Part shown: positions 29,229 through 35,848 of the stretch, in pieces
Layout of the letters: every line of letters begins with the position of its first letter
Numbering within the stretch: the stretch's first letter is position 1
IMG/VR virus record: IMGVR_UViG_3300025889_000407
Span: 1 to 35,848 of that record
From: a virus
Length of the DNA stretch: 35,848 bases
Direction: 5' to 3' (one strand)
Translations under genes and position numbers: made by a program
The notes under the pieces: generated by a model
Told to the model about the DNA's origin: nothing
The model's input: only the letters and a program-made list of their open reading frames with translations
Databases searched by the model: none

Positions 29229-30845
29229 ATGAAACCCGAAGAAATCGTCAAGCGGCTTGAGTCTCTCAAGATGGAGAGGTCGAACATCGATGAGCTATAC
29301 GAGCTGATCGAGCAATTCTGCCGACCATTCTCCGGCCAATACTACAGCCAACACCAGGGCGAGAATTCTGTCGACTGGAGATCCCGGCAACTGTTTGACT
29401 CCACTGCTGTCATTGCCTGCCAGGAGCTTGCGGCCAGCATTCATGGTTCGCTGACGCCTCCACTGATCAAGTGGATGAACCTGGTCTTCGAGGACGATGA
29501 CCTGAACAACAACCAGGAAGCGGCTGAGTGGCTCGAAGAGTGCAGCGAGGTGCTTTACCAGGCGTTGCAGGAATCAGACTTCCACCTGGAGATGAACAAG
29601 GCGTACCTGGATCTCCCGTCATGGGGCATGTCGTTCCTGATCGAAGAAGAGAAAACCCAGGGTGAAGGGGATCTGGAGTTTACGACTGCGCCACTGAAGT
29701 CATCCTATTTCGAGAGCGACATCAACGGCCAGCCGAAGCGATACTACCGGCAGCTATCCTGGTCTGCATCACAGGTGTACGACAAGTTCGGTGAAGATAC
29801 CCCGGCTGACATCCTGGAGAAATACATCAACGGTGATGTGAACGAACGGTTCGACATCATCTTTGCCATTTACGAGCGCGACGAATACAAGGATGCGGAT
29901 GTCAGTCGGCCATTGGCCCCTGAGCTTCGCCCCTGGGGTTATCAGTACGTCTACAGCAAAGGCAAGCAGACAATCGGGAAAGAGGGCGGCTACTACGAGC
30001 GACCAGTGTTTGCTCCCCGGTGGCTTGAGCATTCAGACAGCAAGTACGGCCTGTCTCCTGCGATGCGAGCTATGCCCGACATCCTGACCCTGAACGAGCT
30101 GGTGAAGATGATCCTCACGGCTGCTGAGAAGGCGATTGATCCTCCGTTGTGGGCAGAAGAGGCTGGCCTGTTCTCTGACATTGACTTCAAGGCCGGTGGG
30201 CTGACGATGGTCAGGGACAAAGACTCATTTGGTGTAGTCCAGTCGGGGGCATCCTTCGATGTCTCTCAGCTCCAGAAACAAGAGCTTGTGCAGTCTATCC
30301 GCCAGGCTTTCCATGCTGATGATCTCCAGCTCAAAGAATCTCCGGCCATGACTGCGACAGAAACGATGGCCCGAATGGAGTTGATGCAGAGAACCCTGGG
30401 CGCGACATTTGGATACCTGAAGTCCTACATGCTCGACCCGCTGATTCAGCGAACCTTCAACATTCTGTTCCGCGCCGGGCGACTGCCTGAGCCACCTGCT
30501 GCTGTTATCGAGTCGAATGCTGAGATGGATATCCAGTATCTCGGAACGATGGCGAGGGCTCAGAAGCGAGATGAGATCGATGCAATCCAGGGCTTCCTGG
30601 CTGACGTTGCGGCCATTGCCCAGGTGTTCCCGGAAGCTCTCGATGTGCCTGACGTTGACAAGTTCATCCGCAAGGCTGCTGAAGCTCGCAACCTGCCGAA
30701 AGAGCTGATGAAGGGTATCGAGGAAGTTGAGGAAATGAGAGGGGAGAGGGATCAGATGATGCGTAACCGGGAACAGCTTGAGCAAGATGAGATTGCCAGC
30801 AAGACCATGAGTAACGTGACTCAGATGATGCCTGGAGCGCAGTGA
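29229..30845 (+). CDS. Portal / head-tail connector, T7 gp8-like
   Basis: The 538-aa protein is the same size as T7 gp8 (536 aa) and belongs to the podovirus head-to-tail connector family. Typical parts are the N-terminal LYELIEQFCRPFSG and RRQLFDSTAVIACQELAASI-like region (here WRSRQLFDSTAVIACQELA), HGSLTPP, YLDLPSWGMSFL, and the C-terminal TATETMARMELMQRTLGATF stem/crown. The ATG at 29229 follows AGGTG; an in-frame upstream extension overlaps terL and is rejected. It forms the dodecameric ring through which DNA is packaged and ejected. Confidence 0.92.
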   Translation: MKPEEIVKRLESLKMERSNIDELYELIEQFCRPFSGQYYSQHQGENSVDWRSRQLFDSTAVIACQELAASIHGSLTPPLIKWMNLVFEDDDLNNNQEAAEWLEECSEVLYQALQESDFHLEMNKAYLDLPSWGMSFLIEEEKTQGEGDLEFTTAPLKSSYFESDINGQPKRYYRQLSWSASQVYDKFGEDTPADILEKYINGDVNERFDIIFAIYERDEYKDADVSRPLAPELRPWGYQYVYSKGKQTIGKEGGYYERPVFAPRWLEHSDSKYGLSPAMRAMPDILTLNELVKMILTAAEKAIDPPLWAEEAGLFSDIDFKAGGLTMVRDKDSFGVVQSGASFDVSQLQKQELVQSIRQAFHADDLQLKESPAMTATETMARMELMQRTLGATFGYLKSYMLDPLIQRTFNILFRAGRLPEPPAAVIESNAEMDIQYLGTMARAQKRDEIDAIQGFLADVAAIAQVFPEALDVPDVDKFIRKAAEARNLPKELMKGIEEVEEMRGERDQMMRNREQLEQDEIASKTMSNVTQMMPGAQ

Positions 30846-31099
30846 CAGATACACGAAAGAGAACGGTTGAGGAATTACGCAAGCGGAACATCCGCAAGCG
30901 CAACATGATCCGCCAGATGATAGCGGCGCACCCGGAGGCGTTTGAGGCGCTGAAGGATGACTACTATCACACGGCAGATGACCTGGCGAAAGCTGCTGAC
31001 GATCAAGTGAGGGTGATGATCGGCAATAACCAGGTGATTGAAGCCCTAATCAGAATCGACGCTATGGAGCCCGAACATGAAATACCCATTGATGAATGA
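30842..31099 (+). CDS. Hypothetical helical protein (85 aa)
   Basis: The GTG start at 30842 overlaps the portal stop. The protein is wholly helical and strongly charged: a basic N-terminus (VEELRKRNIRKRNMIRQMIA) and an acidic C-terminus. Small genes of unknown function are frequent between portal and scaffold genes in podoviruses. Its 3' end overlaps the scaffold gene by 23 nt. Confidence 0.65.
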   Translation: MTDTRKRTVEELRKRNIRKRNMIRQMIAAHPEAFEALKDDYYHTADDLAKAADDQVRVMIGNNQVIEALIRIDAMEPEHEIPIDE

Positions 31100-32012
31100 A
31101 GCCGGTGAAGAAGCCGGTGCTGGCGCTGGAGATCCTTCTGGCGAAACCACTGAAACCCCTGAGTTCAACCTACTCGATACCGCCCCTGATTACGCGAAGG
31201 ATTGGGACGAGGTAAAGAACGCAAAGAGCCCTGAAGACTTCTGGCAGTGGGCGGATAACCTGAGATCGTTTCGTGGTCGTGCGGTTGCATTGCCTGGTGA
31301 AGATGCCAGTGATGAGCAACGCATGGAGGTCGCGCAGAAGCTCATGGAGCGAATGCCTGACCTGGTGATGAAGCCCAGGAATGCAGAAGAAGCGGCTGCG
31401 CTGTTCAAGTCTTTGGGGATGCCTGAAGATCCTACCGGGTACAACCTGGACGTTGAAGGCTTTGATCCTGACTCTGAGCGATTTGAGGCGGTACGGCAGG
31501 CGGCGCACCAGGCGAACCTGACTGAAGATCAATTCAAGGCGGTGTTTGGTGCTATGGCGCAGATGGAGGCAGAGGCTTCCGGTGAGCGCCAGTCCAGGGT
31601 CAGTGAGTCGATGTCTCAGCTCAAGACTGAATGGGGTGCGGCCTACGATCAAAAGATCGAAGGTGTGCGCCAGTTTATGAACCAGATGCAGCTCCCTCAG
31701 TCCTGGCGAGATGCTGAAGAGAACGGCCAGTTCGATGCGACTGACTACATGGCGATGGACGCGATGAGGCAGCGCATGGTTGGCGAGTCAGCGCCGGGCG
31801 CAACGAATGGTGGTGAGTCCGGGAAGCTGACCCCTGCGGAAGCTCAGGCGAAGATCGATGAGATCCGGGGCAACCGGGAGCATCCTTTCAACAATCCTCA
31901 TGCTGAACCAGGCGCAAGGCAGCGAGCAATCCAGGAAGTTATGGAGCTGTATCGAATGCTGCCTGGTGGCACTCAACAGGTGGCGACTGCCGCATTCGGA
32001 GATCCTCTATGA
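31077..32012 (+). CDS. Capsid scaffolding protein
   Basis: The 311-aa protein matches T7 gp9 in size (307 aa), place and character. It is acidic, with no strong fold in the first 40 residues, then extended helices (EDASDEQRMEVAQKLMERMP, RFEAVRQAAHQANLTEDQFK). It also has the GYNLDVEGFDPDSERF segment common in such proteins. It would guide capsid protein assembly into the procapsid and then leave. Unusually, the capsid gene does not follow directly: a lysis cassette and a long leader stand in between. Confidence 0.82.
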   Translation: MKYPLMNEAGEEAGAGAGDPSGETTETPEFNLLDTAPDYAKDWDEVKNAKSPEDFWQWADNLRSFRGRAVALPGEDASDEQRMEVAQKLMERMPDLVMKPRNAEEAAALFKSLGMPEDPTGYNLDVEGFDPDSERFEAVRQAAHQANLTEDQFKAVFGAMAQMEAEASGERQSRVSESMSQLKTEWGAAYDQKIEGVRQFMNQMQLPQSWRDAEENGQFDATDYMAMDAMRQRMVGESAPGATNGGESGKLTPAEAQAKIDEIRGNREHPFNNPHAEPGARQRAIQEVMELYRMLPGGTQQVATAAFGDPL

Positions 32013-32245
32013 AAGATAACCCTGAAGGCGTTGTAGGCTGGATGATTGGCGCGTGTATGATCTGGGCGCTGTTTGGTCTTATGCTCCTGGTGCTGTCTGG
32101 CTGCGGCACAACCGGATCTATCAGTATTGATGCTGGTCTGTTCGAGGTTGAAGTCAGCGGAACCATCGGTGATGGCGAGATCGCCAAGCCGAAGATTACG
32201 GTAGGAGGAAGTGATGAGCTTCAGCCCTCTGATCCTGACGTATAA
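32009..32245 (+). CDS. Small lipoprotein, possible spanin or lysis component
   Basis: The 78-aa product has a hydrophobic N-terminal helix (VVGWMIGACMIWALFGLMLL) ending in a lipobox LSGC with Cys32, followed by a short polar domain (FEVEVSGTIGDGEIAKPK). It is predicted to be a lipid-anchored membrane protein. Its position before DUF1353 and the endolysin fits an outer-membrane spanin or other lysis protein, but it lacks the Pro-rich tail of Rz1. The n-region carries only one Lys, so signal peptidase II processing is likely but not certain. Start overlaps the scaffold stop. Confidence 0.65.
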   Translation: MKDNPEGVVGWMIGACMIWALFGLMLLVLSGCGTTGSISIDAGLFEVEVSGTIGDGEIAKPKITVGGSDELQPSDPDV

Positions 32246-32576
32246 CCCTGATAATGACCCGTTTCTCCTGCACTCCAATTTCATTTGGTGGCATCATGGG
32301 TTGCCTGGCGGCAAGTACGTTGTCAGGGCCGGGCAGTCAACTGATCTCGCGTCAATTCCCATCGGGATGAGAAATCTGTTTGACCGGCTTGGGCCATCTG
32401 TCCGGGCTGCTATCGTTCACGATGATATGTGTCGACGCCAATGGGAAACCAGGAAGAAGGCGGATGATATGTTCTACCGGGCTCTGCTTGATTGCGGCAT
32501 GTCTCGTTGGAAGGCGAAGCTCTACCATCGAGGCGTTCGCGTTGGGGCCATGCTTGGCATAGGTGGCAACTGGTGA
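32214..32576 (+). CDS. DUF1353 family protein
   Basis: The 120-aa protein shows the DUF1353 pattern: a beta-rich start, STDLASIPIGMRNLF, RAAIVHDDMCR, KKADDMFYRALLDCG and AKLYHRGVRVGAMLG. The family is frequent beside phage lysis genes and has no settled function. I start at the ATG at 32214 because AGGAGG lies 5 nt upstream; the GTG at 32211 is too close to it. It overlaps the lipoprotein gene by 32 nt and the endolysin by 4 nt. Confidence 0.82.
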   Translation: MSFSPLILTYNPDNDPFLLHSNFIWWHHGLPGGKYVVRAGQSTDLASIPIGMRNLFDRLGPSVRAAIVHDDMCRRQWETRKKADDMFYRALLDCGMSRWKAKLYHRGVRVGAMLGIGGNW

Positions 32577-32950
32577 CATGGGAAAACTTCACCCGCGAAG
32601 AGTTTGCCTGTAAGTGCGGCTGCGGCAGGAACGAGATTCGGGATGAGTTCATCGATGTCATGCAGGAGATCCGTTCAGCGATTGGCAGTGCTCTCATTAT
32701 CAATTCTGGTTATCGTTGTCCTGACCATCCTATTGAGGCTTCAAAAGATGAGCCAGGAGAGCATTCAGAAGGCACATGCGCTGATGTCTCATGCTCGCAT
32801 CGCCTGGCGTTCCGGCTCAATAAGGCGGCAAGCAATCATCCGAAAATCACGGTCATAGGCGTCCAGCAAAAAGGAGGTGGTCGTTATCTGCACCTGGGGA
32901 TTGGGCCAGCAAAGCCTGGCCGACCCAGGCCGCATCTCTACTCGTATTGA
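32573..32950 (+). CDS. Endolysin, M15 family peptidase
   Basis: The 125-aa protein is a D-Ala-D-Ala carboxypeptidase-like (peptidase M15, subgroup 3) enzyme. FACKCGCGRNEI at the start and INSGYRCPDH are typical, and the zinc ligands fit His64 and Asp71 in GEHSEGTCADV and His107 in RYLHLGI. It would cut the peptide cross-links of peptidoglycan at lysis. It starts with GTG at 32573, overlapping the upstream TGA; an in-frame extension upstream runs through the DUF1353 gene. No signal peptide is present, so it needs a holin. Confidence 0.87.
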   Translation: MTWENFTREEFACKCGCGRNEIRDEFIDVMQEIRSAIGSALIINSGYRCPDHPIEASKDEPGEHSEGTCADVSCSHRLAFRLNKAASNHPKITVIGVQQKGGGRYLHLGIGPAKPGRPRPHLYSY

Positions 32951-32969
32951 CTGTAAATCCGTCCATTCT
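32950..32969 (+). repeat. 20-bp intergenic repeat, copy 2 (before capsid)
   Basis: ACTGTAAATCCGTCCATTCT begins at the last base of the endolysin stop. It matches the copy at 29158-29177 at 19 of 20 bases. It lies at the start of the 224-bp capsid leader, about 30 bp before the structured element. Confidence 0.6.
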
Positions 32970-32999
32970 ACTCACTCTCTCTGTGAGCCATAATTCAAA

Positions 33000-33078
33000 C
33001 ACGGCGTAACTGTCGTGGTTTAAATCTCCATTCGTGCCGACTCCCTTCGGGGAGTCAACGGAGATAAAGATAGCCGTG
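33000..33078 (+). promoter_or_regulatory. Structured RNA element in the capsid leader
   Basis: Three nested helices can form. Outer: CACGGC (33000-33005) with GCCGTG (33073-33078). Middle: ATCTCC (33024-33029) with GGAGAT (33060-33065). Inner: GACTCCC (33039-33045) with GGGAGTC (33050-33056), closed by a C(UUCG)G tetraloop. All three stems pair perfectly. No T-run follows, so it is not a standard terminator. It may stabilise the capsid mRNA 5' end, mark a processing site, or regulate transcription. The remaining leader (33079-33174) has no gene; the capsid start follows AGGAG. Confidence 0.6.
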
Positions 33079-33174
33079 AGGTCTTAAGCCAGGCAGAGCA
33101 ACCGTAGTCTAAGCGAGTCCCACCTGGGCCAGCTCCGATGACGATGAGAACCATTCATTACATAGGAGCCTGGT

Positions 33175-34038
33175 ATGGCTATTACAATCGACAATGCGTA
33201 CGTCCTTACGTTTGAAGGCAACGTGCGTCAACTGGCGCAACAGACGCGCTCGAAACTCCGAAACTACGTTCGGGAAGTATCGAAAAACTCTGAATCTCAC
33301 CGATGGGATCGCCTGGCGTCAGTCAGTGCATCCGCGAAATCATCTGCTCGAACCACGTCACCGACGAGTGATGCTGCGTGGAGTGGCCGCAAAACTTCCA
33401 TCTCGACCTACCATGTTGGTGAAACGGTTGAGCCGGAAGATGTAGCACAGATGCTCGCCAATCCTCAGTCAGAGCTGACAAAGGCTATGGCTGCGGCAAT
33501 GAACCGGCAGGTTGATGACATCATCATCGCTGACGCAATCGGTAACGCGCTCGACCAGGACGGCAGCACAGTCGCTTTCACTGCTGGTCAGACTATCGGT
33601 AACGGTTCAGGCGAGATCGATCTTGATTTCATCCTGGAGGTTGATGAGTTGTTCTACGACAACGACATCGATCCTGACATAAAGAAGTGCGCGGTCATCG
33701 GGCCTAAGCAGCGCCGCAAGTTGCTGCAACTGATGGAAGTAACCTCTGGTGATTTCCAGAACCGCAAGGCATTGGCTGACGGCTACATGCCTGGCTTCAT
33801 GGGCTACGATTGGGTTGTTTCGACCCGATTGAATGTCCCTTCTGCTAACGAGCTGGATTGCCTGTTCTTCACTGAATACGGCATCGGCCTCCATGTCGCC
33901 AAGGATATCTGGGCGCGTGTAGCAGAGCGACCTGACCAGTCATTCAACTGGCAACTGTACTGTGCGATGAGCATGGATGCGGTTCGTGTTGAAGACGAGC
34001 ATGTCGTTAAGGGCCATGTGGCTGACACGATCACCTAA
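33175..34038 (+). CDS. Major capsid protein
   Basis: The 287-aa protein has the features of an HK97-fold podovirus capsid protein. There is an N-terminal arm with FEGNVRQLAQQTRSKLRNYV, then a linker, then AMAAAMNRQVDDIIIADAIG, EVDELFYDNDIDPDIKKCAV and the C-terminal MGYDWVVSTRLNVP, LDCLFFTEYGIGLHVAKDI. The opening resembles the Phage_capsid_2 group more than T7 gp10. It is preceded by a 224-bp leader and followed by a terminator-like hairpin, consistent with separate high-level expression. ATG at 33175 with AGGAG 6 nt upstream. Confidence 0.9.
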   Translation: MAITIDNAYVLTFEGNVRQLAQQTRSKLRNYVREVSKNSESHRWDRLASVSASAKSSARTTSPTSDAAWSGRKTSISTYHVGETVEPEDVAQMLANPQSELTKAMAAAMNRQVDDIIIADAIGNALDQDGSTVAFTAGQTIGNGSGEIDLDFILEVDELFYDNDIDPDIKKCAVIGPKQRRKLLQLMEVTSGDFQNRKALADGYMPGFMGYDWVVSTRLNVPSANELDCLFFTEYGIGLHVAKDIWARVAERPDQSFNWQLYCAMSMDAVRVEDEHVVKGHVADTIT

Positions 34039-34056
34039 TCCATAGTAGGTGAACCC

Positions 34057-34092
34057 AGGCCGGGCTCTGGCTCCCTCTCCGGGGCTCGGCCT
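34057..34092 (+). terminator. Terminator-like hairpin after capsid gene
   Basis: AGGCCGGGCT (34057-34066) pairs with GGCTCGGCCT (34083-34092), with two G-U wobbles, over a 16-nt loop. The following TCTCT is only weakly T-rich, so it is a partial terminator or an mRNA-stabilising hairpin. It lies 19 nt after the capsid stop. Confidence 0.55.
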
Positions 34093-34112
34093 TCTCTACC
34101 AGGAGGTGAAGA

Positions 34113-34250
34113 ATGAGGCGAACTGCGAAAGCAAAAACGAATTTCACGAAGTATGCGGAGCAAGCATCGCCTTACGCGAAGCACCGCAACACTACCGGCA
34201 GGAAGATCTACCTGCCTCCCAGGAAGGTGAAGAAAGATGCTGACAAATAG
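34113..34250 (+). CDS. Very small basic head-region protein (45 aa)
   Basis: The ATG at 34113 has an almost perfect Shine-Dalgarno, AGGAGGTGA. The 45-aa product is strongly basic (about one third Lys/Arg; RRTAKAKTNFTKYAEQASPY at its start, KVKKDADK at its end). It follows the capsid terminator and overlaps the next gene by 14 nt. The best guess is a DNA- or capsid-binding accessory protein. No family is recognised. The other frame over this region is an antisense-free shadow without a site. Confidence 0.65.
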   Translation: MRRTAKAKTNFTKYAEQASPYAKHRNTTGRKIYLPPRKVKKDADK

Positions 34251-34635
34251 AAAGAGCTGCGTTCGCCAGGGCGCACTGCCTCGATCCAGGACGAATCTGC
34301 AAAGTCTTGGTCGGGGCGTTGTTGACTTTGGTACTGCTGATGGAACGAAGTCAGTTCGTCCAGGGCAGAGCGTGTTGCTGGCTGGTGGCTACGCTGGTGG
34401 CGGCACTGCTGGCAGTGTCTACAAGCGGGTTGCTGCTGCTGCGTCTGTGAACCTTGGTACAGAGGATTACAGCGTGACAGCGAATTGGGCGCTCCAGGCA
34501 ACAGGGGCCAACTTCATTTTGCTCTCGACTGCGAACCGTGACATCCATGATGCGGTTGCAGATCCGGGCGCGAATACCACAGTGGATGACAAGATCATCC
34601 GCACAATTAACAGGGCAGAGGGTCTTGCACTATGA
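34237..34635 (+). CDS. Head/tail accessory protein with a nozzle-type repeat module
   Basis: The 132-aa product contains one module (about residues 30-85) that also occurs twice in the nozzle protein: DGTKSVRPGQSVLLAGGY, GGGTAGSVYK, VNLGTEDYS and W. The C-terminal part (ANRDIHDAVADPGANTTVDD) is different. It might contact the nozzle or connector, or decorate the capsid; position after the capsid gene allows either. The ATG at 34237 has AGGAAGGTGA upstream. Its stop overlaps the next ATG. Confidence 0.65.
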   Translation: MLTNRKSCVRQGALPRSRTNLQSLGRGVVDFGTADGTKSVRPGQSVLLAGGYAGGGTAGSVYKRVAAAASVNLGTEDYSVTANWALQATGANFILLSTANRDIHDAVADPGANTTVDDKIIRTINRAEGLAL

Positions 34636-34835
34636 GAAAGAATCTAAGAGAAGTTCTTACGTCGAAGAATGCTTCGCGTGTTCAAACAATGGTTGCTGCT
34701 GGCACGACAGACGAAGACATCGCTGGCGAGCTTGGCCTGAGTGTTGACACGATTGCGGCCTACGTCGAGAAGTCTGCGCTGCGAGCAAAGAAGAAAGCTG
34801 CGGCAAAGAAAGAACCATCGTCTGAGAATGAGTAA
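34632..34835 (+). CDS. Small helix-turn-helix-like protein (67 aa)
   Basis: The 67-aa protein has a helix-turn-helix-like segment (TDEDIAGELGLSVDTIAAYV, residues about 26-45) and a Lys/Ala-rich C-terminal tail (RAKKKAAAKKEPS). It may bind DNA. It lies among head genes rather than regulators, so it could equally be a small structural protein. ATG at 34632 overlaps the upstream TGA; its TAA overlaps the tail fibre start. Confidence 0.6.
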   Translation: MRKNLREVLTSKNASRVQTMVAAGTTDEDIAGELGLSVDTIAAYVEKSALRAKKKAAAKKEPSSENE

Positions 34836-35848
34836 TGCCCGAAGCTCTACAGGACATCAAACACGCCTACTTGTCGAACCAGGTGGGCGTAGGGGGCGGG
34901 ATACCGGAACTTGAAAATGAGTTCCTTCAAACGCTGACAGGCACGATTGGCGCGACAGCCGATCTTTGGCACGTTTATTGGGATCTGGTCAATGTCCCTG
35001 CTGGAGCTTACAACGACAGGGCTAAAGCCTGGCTTGTTTCCCTGGGTATTACGTCTGCCAGCCTGGAGCAGATGTGGAAAGATTTTTGGACGTACTATTA
35101 CACGTTTGTTGTAAACCTTACGTCTACCTTGACTCCGAATCACGGCGAGTCACGAACCCCCTCCTTCACCCGCGCCACCACAGCCACCTCTAAGGACGCC
35201 TACGGCAAGATTGTTCCTGCTCTGTCGAATCAGGCAAGGCTTGAGGGGAATCGGGTTGTCAGGAATCTGATCACTGCATCAGAGGATATGACGAATGCGG
35301 CTTATACCGCAGCAGATAACGCTGTTGTTGATTCGCCTACTCAGGCCACGTTCGATGGCACTACTAACGGTCGCATATTCCAGACAATGAATGTGGGAGA
35401 CGATGGCTCTCCTGCGGGTGCTAGGACGGTCGTGTTCAGCGTGTGGGTCAAGCTGATCAGCGGGACAGTTGCCGCAAATACTGATGTAAGCGTGGCAATC
35501 GGTGGCGACTTGATTACACCGGGAGGCTCGGTAGCCGAACAGTTCATAGCCAGCGAACTTAGCACCACGGAATCGAAAAGGTTTTCTGTTGTTGCTTACA
35601 GTGACGGAACAACAACAGGGCAGGTGAACGCTCTAGTCTACAGCGATATAGCAGTAACCCTCGAAATCACCAAATGGCAACTCGAAGAAGTCACAGGCAA
35701 CATCACCCACGCCTCCTCTGAGTATGTGAGTACAGGGGTTGGGACGGGGAGTGAGCTTTGGACAGACCCGTCAAACTTTACAGACGGCTCAAGCAACAAC
35801 TCAGAAGTCACGGTTTCGGACGGCGTTATCACTGGCACGTATGTTGAC
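34835..35848 (+). CDS. Tail fibre / tail appendage protein, N-terminal part (3' truncated)
   Basis: From the ATG at 34835 the frame runs exactly to the last base (338 codons, no stop). Residues 1-107 are helical and look like a virion-attachment domain (FLQTLTGTIGATADLWHVYW). From about residue 108 a beta-rich appendage begins with FTRATTATSKDAYGKI, RLEGNRVVRNLITASEDM, the same domain style as the fibre fragment at the left end. That left fragment would be the C-terminal part of the same gene if the map is circular. The fibre would attach under the connector and bind the host receptor. Confidence 0.78.
   Translation, partial: MPEALQDIKHAYLSNQVGVGGGIPELENEFLQTLTGTIGATADLWHVYWDLVNVPAGAYNDRAKAWLVSLGITSASLEQMWKDFWTYYYTFVVNLTSTLTPNHGESRTPSFTRATTATSKDAYGKIVPALSNQARLEGNRVVRNLITASEDMTNAAYTAADNAVVDSPTQATFDGTTNGRIFQTMNVGDDGSPAGARTVVFSVWVKLISGTVAANTDVSVAIGGDLITPGGSVAEQFIASELSTTESKRFSVVAYSDGTTTGQVNALVYSDIAVTLEITKWQLEEVTGNITHASSEYVSTGVGTGSELWTDPSNFTDGSSNNSEVTVSDGVITGTYVD

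Noticed and set aside
33079-33174. Hammerhead-type ribozyme in the capsid leader, suggested by GATGACGATGAGAA
   Set aside because: The core CUGANGA is not matched, there is no GAAA at the right place and no cleavage triplet with flanking stems.
34049-34243. 64-aa frame over the capsid terminator
   Set aside because: It starts inside the hairpin region without a site; the overlapping 45-aa frame has a near-perfect Shine-Dalgarno.
1-35848. CRISPR array, insertion sequence or reverse-transcriptase diversity element
   Set aside because: No regularly spaced repeat array, no transposase frame with inverted ends and no reverse transcriptase motif was seen.
35830-35848. Direct fusion of the right end to base 1 as one uninterrupted gene
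   Set aside because: The direct join shifts frame and meets a TAG within about 70 bases, so at least one base is missing or the genes are separate.

Overview
The window reads as most or all of the genome of a temperate tailed phage with a short-tail (podovirus-type) virion. Its virion genes follow the T7 plan: head-tail connector, scaffold, capsid, tail tube A and B, and internal ejection proteins. Its control, replication and integration genes follow the lambda plan: a CI/Cro-like switch, an initiator gene with iterons, a P-like loader, NinB, YqaJ exonuclease, SSB, and Xis/Int. No phage RNA polymerase was seen. A Gram-negative, probably proteobacterial, host is inferred from the gene families and from a lipoprotein next to an M15 endolysin. 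No host genes flank the phage genes and the attP-like site is uninterrupted, so this looks like the free or virion form rather than an integrated prophage.

Layout. (1) 1-19039, plus strand: the C-terminal part of a tail fibre, an unknown 285-aa protein, a small cassette (transglutaminase-like protein, PAS-domain protein, single-span membrane protein), tail tube A, a tandem pair of paralogous small proteins, tail tube/nozzle B, a very Gly/Ser/Asp-rich 586-aa protein, and three internal/ejection proteins ending in a 2669-aa polyvalent protein with an HESGH metallopeptidase-like motif. (2) 19036-23568, minus strand: two small proteins, an attP-like region (arm repeats around a tRNA 3'-end-like core), integrase, excisionase, SSB, YqaJ exonuclease, a recombination-associated protein, two small proteins and a CI-like repressor. 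(3) 23569-23708: divergent immunity region. (4) 23709-27324, plus strand: Cro, an intrinsic terminator, a replication initiator with four internal iterons, a P-like loader, NinB and a set of small nin-type genes. (5) 27321-35848, plus strand: terminase, connector, scaffold, a lysis cassette, a structured leader, major capsid, small head genes, and the start of a tail fibre that runs off the right end.

The two window ends both lie in tail-fibre coding sequence with the same domain style, and the gene order becomes a normal head-to-tail order if they are joined, so the map is probably circular and cut inside this gene. Almost all genes are tightly packed with 4-14 nt stop/start overlaps. The real intergenic regions are few: attP (about 315 bp), the immunity region, the capsid leader (about 220 bp), and the short gaps after terL and in the leftward operon. 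All of these carry repeats or hairpins.
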